Origin: an uncultured Gammaproteobacteria bacterium
GTDB taxonomy: Bacteria; Pseudomonadota; Gammaproteobacteria; Eutrophobiales; Eutrophobiaceae
DNA: 64,000 nt
Assembly: GCA_943788005.1 (NCBI GenBank)
Contig: CALSOP010000001.1
Coordinates: forward strand, 489,057 to 553,056
Reading direction: 5' to 3'
Shown here: positions 58,170-64,000 of the stretch, piece after piece
Layout: every line of letters begins with the position of its first letter
How positions within the stretch are numbered: position 1 is the stretch's first letter
Made by a program: the position numbers and the translations under genes
Notes under the pieces: generated by a model
Told to the model about the DNA's origin: nothing
The model's input: only the letters and a program-made list of their open reading frames with translations
Database searches by the model: none

Positions 58170-59997
58170 ATGGAAAATGTAGAACAAGTATTAAAAAAAG
58201 ACGATAAGTCACTACTTAAGGTGCTAATTGCCAAAGGCAAAGAGCAGGGTTTCCTCACCTATGGTGAAGTGAATGATCATCTTCCGGATGGCATCGTAGA
58301 ACCAGAGCAAATTGAAGATATTGTCAATATGATCAATGACATGGGGATCAAAGTGTATGAGACCCCACCTGATCTTGATGGTCAGATCACTGACAATACT
58401 GATGTACCCGACGAAGATGCAGCGGCTGAAGCTGCAGCGGCTTTAGCTAGCCTTGAAAATGAATTTGGCCGCACGACTGATCCGTCAGAATGTATATGCG
58501 CGAGATGGGTACCGTGGATCTATTGACCCGTGAAGGCGAAATTAAGATAGCAAAACGTATTGAAGAAGGCATCCATCAGGTTTTAGGTGCTCTATCGAGC
58601 TATCCAGGAACAGTGGTTACTTTACTTGATGCCTTCAAACTAATTGTTGATGAAAAAATGAAACTCAGTGATGCGATCATCGGTTTCAACGACACTGAAG
58701 AATATCCAGATGAAGGGATAAAAGTCTCTAATCCTACCGAAAAAAATGATGACGATGATGACGAAGAAGAGGAAGAGATCCCTGCACTCACAGCTGAAGA
58801 CGTAAGAGAGCACATTGAAAAACTTGAAAAACTGCACTTAAAATTCATCAAGGCAGTTTAAACGTTACGGAAAGGATAATAATAAGACCAAGGTCCATGA
58901 ACAAGAATTAGCTCAATGGTTTCTTGAAATCCGCCTCGCACCAAAATTTATTGATCTGTTAACAGACAACTTACGCGATTTGGGTTGACCGCATTCGCTA
59001 TTCAGAACGCCGTGTTATGGAGTTTTGTGTAAAAGAAGCGAGAATGCCTCGTAAAGAGTTCATTGATAGTTTTCCTGGTCATGAAGCCGATTTTAAGTGG
59101 ATCAAGGGTGTTTTAAAAAGTAAAGAACCTTATGTAGAAAGACTCAAAGAGCATGAGGAAGAGATTCTTAAAGTACAGGGAAAATTGGCTACTCTCTTTG
59201 AGGATGCCTTGCTAAATATTCCTGAAATAAAAGAAATCAATCGTAATATTTCAATTGGTGAGGCCAAGGCACGTAGAGCCAAAAAAGAAATGGTTGAAGC
59301 AAATTTGCGACTCGTTATATCTATTGCAAAAAAATATACCAACCGTGGTTTGCTTTTCCTTGATTTAATTCAAGAAGGTAATATCGGCTTAATGAAAGCG
59401 GTTGATAAGTTCGAATATCGACGCGGTTATAAATTTTCGACCTATGCTACCTGGTGGATTCGTCAAGCCATCACACGATCTATAGCAGATCAGGCCCGAA
59501 CGATTCGTATACCTGTACATATGATTGAAACAATTAATAAGTTAAACCGTATTTCCAGACAAGTACTTCAGGAAATGGGGCGTGAGCCTACCCCGGAAGA
59601 ACTGGCAGAACGCATGGAAATGCCAGAAGAAAAAGTTCGTAAAGTTCTAAAGATTGCAAAGGAGCCAATATCTATGGAAACACCGATTGGTGATGATGAA
59701 GACTCACATCTCGGCGACTTTATTGAGGATGCTAATATACAAGCACCCAATGATTCTGCTGGTTTTGAGGGATTACGCCGAACCACGCGGGGTGCTCTTG
59801 AAGGGCTTACGGCACGCGAAGCAAAGGTTCTAAGAATGCGTTTTGGTATTGATATGAACACAGACCATACACTTGAAGAAGTAGGTAAACAGTTTGATGT
59901 TACCCGAGAACGTATTCGTCAGATCGAGGCAAAGGCATTGCGCAAACTTCGCCATCCTTCACGATCAGACGAACTCAAAACCTTCCTTGATACTTAA
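58170..59997 (+). CDS. rpoD: RNA polymerase sigma factor RpoD, interrupted by three single-base indels
   Basis: Joining three frames gives a complete sigma70 of 608 residues: region 1.1 ([24 protein letters not shown]), region 1.2 ([27 protein letters not shown]), an acidic linker, regions 2-4 ([72 protein letters not shown]). Corrections: one missing base near 58484 (TDP/VRMYM), one extra T in the run at 58857-58859 (KAV/KRYGK), one extra G at 58982-58984 (RDL/VDRIR). As the gene is essential, sequence errors are the likely cause. Confidence 0.94.
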
Positions 59998-60020
59998 AAA
60001 TAATCCATAATTTAGAATCA

Positions 60021-60097
60021 GGGCCTGTAGCTCAGTTGGTTAGAGCAGTGGACTCATAATCCATTGGTCGGAGGTTCGAGTCCTCCCGGGCCCACCA
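60021..60097 (+). tRNA. tRNA with CAU anticodon, probably tRNA-Ile2
   Basis: A 77-base tRNA with encoded CCA: acceptor GGGCCTG/CGGGCCC, D arm AGCTCAGTTGGTTAGAGC, anticodon loop CTCATAA, T arm GAGGTTCGAGTCCTC. The CAU anticodon could be elongator Met or lysidine-modified Ile2; the TTGGTC variable region and GGGCC acceptor look like the Ile2 type. It follows rpoD by 23 bp. Confidence 0.93.
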
Positions 60098-60350
60098 GTT
60101 AAGTAAATAGATCATTTATATACATTGAATATATGAAGGTTTATTAGCTATCTAGTTGGGAATCACGCTTATTCGTAATGCGTAATACTTAACTATCATT
60201 AATACCGCCCACCTGATTAGTTCTGCTGCGCATAGCCTTGTGGTTATTTTAAAAATTTCTCGAAAAATTAAACCAATCAGTAATAGGCTACTCTAAATTC
60301 TTATAAGTTCGTGTAAACTTAATGTCACACGCGTATTAGGAAATTTCTTA
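60098..60350. other. Intergenic DNA after the tRNA
   Basis: About 250 bp of AT-rich DNA with no gene, terminator or repeat that I can support. Confidence 0.35.
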
Positions 60351-60788
60351 ATGATAAATATAAGTACGTTAATCGTGTTATTTACATCTCTTTTTCTAAC
60401 GCTTCAAATTTGTGCAGATGAAGTCGAAGTATTTGAAGACGTTGAAGTATATGGTATCTATGAAGCATATGAATGCACTATAGAAAATGTATATGTAACA
60501 GGATCTGGAAGATCTACTGACAGACGTGGTGGCAAGCTGCGTGTAACCATAACCAACGAAGATGTCGAAATCAAAAGTGACATCGGAAACGTTGACTCAG
60601 GCAGTTTGAAGTTAATAGTTAAGTCTGAACATGAAATTATCGCCATAAGTAAAACTATGCAATTCACTTATGGCGTAAATTCTCATAAATTTTCTTTTGC
60701 AACAGGTAATGGACAATCGAAGTTTAGAGGTGGCGTTGGGCATGTTGGTGAACAGGTTATGACATCCGGAACATGCGCAGATAGTTAG
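60351..60788 (+). CDS. Uncharacterised exported protein
   Basis: A 145-residue protein with a signal peptide (ISTLIVLFTSLFLTLQICA, cleavage before DEVEVFED). The mature part looks like a beta-rich domain with two cysteines (YECTIENVYVTGSG ... TSGTCADS) that could form a disulfide. No family is recognised. An AGGAAATTTC ribosome site precedes the ATG. It begins the accessory stretch after the tRNA. Confidence 0.66.
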   Translation: MINISTLIVLFTSLFLTLQICADEVEVFEDVEVYGIYEAYECTIENVYVTGSGRSTDRRGGKLRVTITNEDVEIKSDIGNVDSGSLKLIVKSEHEIIAISKTMQFTYGVNSHKFSFATGNGQSKFRGGVGHVGEQVMTSGTCADS

Positions 60789-60901
60789 CAGCATTTTTAA
60801 TTCATGTTTATTACATGATTTAAAAAAAATAATTATCATTACTTGATAATCTATTTTCTCCTACCGACCTAGATAGAAATAATTTCTTATTGCATGTTTT
60901 C

Positions 60902-61374
60902 CTACTGAACCACTGCCAATGTACCGATTAATACACCAATGACAACACCGAGAGGTATTGCTATTTTTTCTTCTAGGTTCTTCGGTCGCTTCAGGAATCG
61001 GCTGCGCCTCCGCTTCTCCGCTGCTCTTGGCATCCCCGCCTTCTGCACCATGATAAACATACTTGTCGATTACATCATAAGAGTAATCGATGCCATGAAC
61101 ATTAAATGCCTTGAGGCCTTTATTATTTAATTTAAGATTAAATACCGCTGGTTTAGCATTTAATTGATTCAATGAAATAGATTCACGGGGTTTGAACAAA
61201 TGATCTATCGAACCTGAAACCAAAGTCATGATCAACTTTTTTTGACTGCCCTGCATCAAAGGTAAGATTAAAATAAAGCATGCCTTGATGGTCTAATACA
61301 GGCTCATATGCCTGAGCGCTCAATGACACCATAAATAGTGCAATAAAAAAACGTATACCTTTGACATAGTCCAC
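60902..61374 (-). pseudogene. Signal-peptide protein with C-terminal membrane helix, two frameshifts
   Basis: Three frames join into one protein of about 156 residues: signal peptide (GIRFFIALFMVSLSAQAYEP), a middle domain (ESISLNQLNAKPAVFNLKLNNKGLKAFNVHGIDYS split by polar residues), an acidic A/E/P linker and a C-terminal helix IAIPLGVVIGVLIGTLAVVQ. Both shifts are one extra base in a homopolymer: the C/G run at 61187-61190 and the A/T run at 60964-60969. This could be a recent pseudogene or two sequence errors. Function unknown. Confidence 0.68.
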
Positions 61375-61468
61375 TCCCCTTTAAATTCATGTTTGGACTT
61401 GAATTTCAGAAACTCAGGTTAAAGAAATTAGTCAGGCGTGTAAATAGCTTAGCGCACTATTGTTACAA

Positions 61469-62113
61469 TCAGGTTTGCTGAGTTTTGGCTTCTTCGTCCT
61501 TTGGAGGCATCGCTTTTTCTAGAGATCTCATTAGGCCGTCTAATAACTCATCTAACATATTTTTAAATTCAGGTATTTTGTCTCGTAATGCTTCTTCTGC
61601 TTGCTCTAGCTTTGATTCTATTTCCGGCATGGCCTGTTCCTTAAAATCTTCCACTGACTTTTCTATCTCTTCGGCTAAGTCCTCTGTTAACTCTTGCACG
61701 TCTCCCAGTAATTCAATCATTCCCTCATTTGTCTTCAGTAAAAGAGTTGTCTGTTTGTAGTTTACTCTCCAAATATCATCCTCTCTTTCCAAATAAGTCT
61801 TAAGCGGAATTTCGATAGTCTTTTCATCTGATGTAATTATCACCCGTGTTTCTATCTCTGCAGTATCAGCATCTATGATGATCCTACCAAAAGTAATAGC
61901 CGAGACATCTGGCAACTGTTTTGTATTGTCTGCCGAATAGCCTGAGTCAGGAATACTATATATGGTTATTAATGAGATATTCTTCTTCTCGATACCCTCC
62001 CAAAATTTCTCACTGACTTGTAGTGGCGTCATAGAAGATTGACATGATAATAATCCGCCACATATAAATAAGAGCGTAATAATATAAATGTGTTTTTGCC
62101 TTATAGACTTCAT
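61469..62113 (-). CDS. Uncharacterised lipoprotein with helical tail
   Basis: A 214-residue protein: lipoprotein signal (IITLLFICGGLLSCQSS), a DUF4878/NTF2-like domain (MTPLQVSEKFWEGIEKKNISLI ... TYLEREDDIWRVNYKQT) and a long charged amphipathic tail (EELTEDLAEEIEKSVEDF-like repeats up to the C terminus) that may form a coiled coil. I choose the ATG at 62113, with AAGGTG 5 bases upstream, rather than an earlier in-frame codon. Function unknown. Confidence 0.74.
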   Translation of the reverse strand: MKSIRQKHIYIITLLFICGGLLSCQSSMTPLQVSEKFWEGIEKKNISLITIYSIPDSGYSADNTKQLPDVSAITFGRIIIDADTAEIETRVIITSDEKTIEIPLKTYLEREDDIWRVNYKQTTLLLKTNEGMIELLGDVQELTEDLAEEIEKSVEDFKEQAMPEIESKLEQAEEALRDKIPEFKNMLDELLDGLMRSLEKAMPPKDEEAKTQQT

Positions 62114-62549
62114 ATTCACCTTAGAAATAATGCTAAATTTACGACATATGCCAATCAATGAACCTAACCTCATAGATTTTTTTATTTATCAAGCGACATA
62201 TTAATGCTATACATTGAATATCTCTATCACAGGATATGTTAGATATTGTATGAAGATTGAGACAATGCTTTCCTCAATAAATTGCACCATTATTTTTCAA
62301 CTATGGGCAACAGTCGCCATTCTAGCACTATCTAGTCAATTGTCAGTCATATTCCAAACAGTAAACATATGATTATAGACAATTATTGAAATATATAGTC
62401 TGGCATAGCAATTGCTTTTCTATAATTGTGCAAGGTATTTTGCGAAGATAAGTCTGATTAATTTCATAACTTATCGAACAACAATGCTTATGACACTCCT
62501 CGACAAGATGCTCCTAAGAGTCACTTGTTTAACAAAAGGAGACGTGATT
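62114..62549. other. Intergenic region with sigma54-type promoter
   Basis: A 436-bp AT-rich gap between two divergent genes. It holds the sigma54 element at 62401-62416 and two NtrC-like half sites (GCACCATTATT at 62284 and GCACTATCTAG at 62325) spaced 41 bp apart, both lacking a good second GTGC half. Confidence 0.5.
62401..62416 (+). promoter_or_regulatory. Sigma54-type (-24/-12) promoter
   Basis: TGGCATAGCAATTGCT has GG and GC separated by exactly 10 bases and matches TGGCA and TTGCT. It would start transcription near 62427, 123 bp upstream of the ATG of the broken hydrolase. Confidence 0.68.
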
Positions 62550-63494
62550 ATGATCAATTGTGCATTTATAAAGCTGAATACTCCGTATTTCAGGTTCTTT
62601 ATTTTACTCATCATAATCACCGCTTCTGCTCTGACAAACAACGCACAGGCAAAGGAGAAATACTATCCTGGCGAGTTGGTTGATATAGGCAACGCATCGC
62701 TTACACATCAATTGCATCGGCAAAGGAAGTCCGACGGTCATTATTGATTCTGGTATCGGTGGTTTTTCGCTCGAATGGATTAAAATTCAAAATAGTCTGG
62801 CTAATCAGCTGAAAGTTTGTAGCTATGACCGTGCCGGTTATGGCTGGAGTGATCCGGGTCCTAGACCAAGAACTACTGCAAGAATTTCAAATGAACTGCG
62901 CCTTTTATTAATGGCATCAAAAATTCCTGGGCCATATGTCCTTGTTGGACATTCTTTCGGGGGCTATAACACCCGCTATTTTGCTAGTAAGTATCCCGGG
63001 CTCACCGCAGGGCCTTGGTTCTAGTTGATTCTTCGCATCCTGATCAATTTAATACCGAAGAATTCAAGCGCATTGAAAAAAAACAAAATGAAAAAGCCTA
63101 TAAAAACAGTTATAAGGTTCGTATCATCCAACCGATTATTTCGGATAGTTATCCCGTTGAAAATAAACGACTCGCCTTACGTTTAATGTCATCAATGAAA
63201 TCCAGAAGCACGTTATTGAATGAAATGGATTATATGGAGATCAGTGCGCAACAAGTTGCCAAACAAACAAATCACCCGCCTTATATCTTCCCTGTCACAA
63301 TCCTCACCCGTGGGAAAAGAGTCTGGGCAAATGATGAGCTTGGTGAGCGACGCGAACAGCAATGGCTGCGACTACAAAATGACCTGAAGAATATCAGTAT
63401 GCAAAGCAGGCATTACCTCGCTGAAGAAAGTGGACACGTGATACATTTAGACCAACCTGGATTTGTTTCCAAAATATCATGTCAACTGTACTAA
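62550..63494 (+). pseudogene. Exported alpha/beta hydrolase, two frameshifts
   Basis: A coherent ~314-residue hydrolase appears when frames are joined: signal peptide (FFILLIIITASALTNNAQA), PGELVDIGNASLHINCIGKGSPTV-type start, oxyanion/DSGIGGFSLEW, YDRAGYGWSDPG, nucleophile LVGHSFGG, LVLVDSSHPDQ and the histidine in AEESGHVIHLDQP. It needs one extra base removed at about 62703 and one restored near 63010. The indels may be real decay or errors. Family members are broad esterases; the substrate is unknown. A sigma54 promoter lies upstream. Confidence 0.8.
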
Positions 63495-63824
63495 AAATCA
63501 GATCTCATCTTTTTTGAAGATAGTTTTCATAAGAAATTTAATATCCGTCTATCAGACACTATTACGGCTCCTTCATTTGAAGAAAGTCATAGTTTTCATA
63601 TTTATTATTCCACTATTTTTAACGATAGCTCTCTACGCCAAAATCCAATTAATTTAGTAATGTTTCAAACTAAATTTGAATACCCTGACTTTAATTCCTC
63701 TTCATATCTGCATTAAAACCTGCACCCAGCCTCATCAGGCAGGCTAAAACTGTTTATTCTTTGCCATTAAACGCTATAATCGCTGCTCGCAAATTATCCA
63801 ATATTCCAAGGATTAAGTTTAAGC
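63495..63824. other. Intergenic region before the HIT gene
   Basis: A 330-bp gap. A short hydrophobic frame ends at 63657 (VIVFIFIIPLFLTIALYA) but has no supported start codon, so I do not call a gene. The hinT promoter should lie at its right end. Confidence 0.4.
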
Positions 63825-64000
63825 ATGACCGACACATTATTTGGTAAAATTATAAATCGTGAAATACCAGCAGATATTGTTTATGAAGATGACCTATGCC
63901 TGGCATTTCGGGATATAGACCCACAGGCTCCTGTCCATATCCTACTTATTCCCAAACAACCAATCGTAAAAGTATCTGATGCTGCCGAAACAGATCAGTC
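63825..64000 (+). CDS. hinT: HIT-family (histidine triad) nucleotide-binding protein, 3' end outside window
   Basis: The first 58 residues are present: [43 protein letters not shown], matching the N-terminal half of HinT-type purine phosphoramidases. The His-x-His-x-His motif would lie beyond the window edge. AAGGATT lies upstream of the ATG. Confidence 0.87.
   Translation, partial: MTDTLFGKIINREIPADIVYEDDLCLAFRDIDPQAPVHILLIPKQPIVKVSDAAETDQ

Noticed and set aside
58600..58851. Serine-rich frame on the minus strand
   Set aside because: It is the antisense of the Asp/Glu-rich linker in rpoD.
63463..63657. 64-codon hydrophobic frame after the hydrolase
   Set aside because: Its only start lies inside the end of the hydrolase and no ribosome site is present; the hydrophobic end may be chance in AT-rich DNA.

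Overview
The window looks like a chromosomal segment of a low-to-mid GC (by eye about 40%) gammaproteobacterium. The evidence is gene order: glyS-gmhB-plsC, glnA-DUF4124-ntrB-ntrC, lptM-lysA, rhlB/trxA/rho, tesA/ybbA/ybbP, and cca ... uppP ... folK-folB-plsY-tsaD-rpsU-yqeY-dnaG-rpoD-tRNA are all arranged as in Pseudomonas-like or enteric relatives. I cannot assign a genus. No prophage, CRISPR array, complete insertion sequence or rRNA operon is visible; the window is mostly core genome with small accessory islands.

Layout. 1-5.3 kb: the 3' part of glyS, gmhB, plsC, then a small envelope island (two YbjQ-type proteins, two tiny membrane proteins, an M48 protease). 5.3-9.4 kb: folD, an ArsM-like methyltransferase with a sterol-desaturase-type oxygenase, hemB. 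9.4-17.5 kb: a nitrogen island with ntrC, ntrB, two DUF4124 proteins, GSI (glnA), a Ser/Thr kinase and a second, eukaryotic-type glutamine synthetase (glnII). glnII is preceded by a sigma54 -24/-12 promoter and two NtrC-type sites, and ntrB has an NtrC-type site at its own start. 17.5-26.1 kb: a small methyltransferase, a DUF411 protein, a 770-bp intergenic stretch rich in inverted repeats, lysA with a short unlisted lptM, an esterase, rhlB, trxA, rho and two uncharacterised proteins, the second apparently starting at AUU. 26.3-32.6 kb: periplasmic carbonic anhydrase, groESL behind a perfect CIRCE operator, and cysDN. 32.6-45 kb: NUDIX, tesA, ybbAP, htpX, peroxiredoxin, cupin, hemH, small conserved proteins including a cereblon-type CULT protein, a TauE/SafE permease and slt. 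45-60 kb: NDUFA9-like protein, cca, GDT1-like protein, uppP, MidA-like methyltransferase, the folate/lipid/tRNA-modification genes and the macromolecular-synthesis operon ending in rpoD and a CAU-anticodon tRNA. 60-64 kb: accessory secreted proteins, a broken alpha/beta hydrolase under a likely sigma54 promoter, and the start of a hinT-like gene.

How the parts relate. The nitrogen island reads as one regulatory circuit: NtrB/NtrC sense nitrogen status, GSI carries the usual adenylylation tyrosine loop, and GSII appears to be an NtrC/sigma54-activated backup enzyme. groESL appears HrcA-controlled.

Quality caveat. groEL and rpoD, both expected to be essential, each need three single-base corrections to read through, and two genes at 60.9-63.5 kb need two each. 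These frameshifts sit in two patches while the other genes are intact, which suggests local sequence or assembly errors at least for groEL and rpoD. The most interesting items are the glnII enhancer-promoter, the CULT protein, the AUU-initiated gene next to rho, the degenerate APS-kinase-like tail of CysN, and the long inverted-repeat elements.
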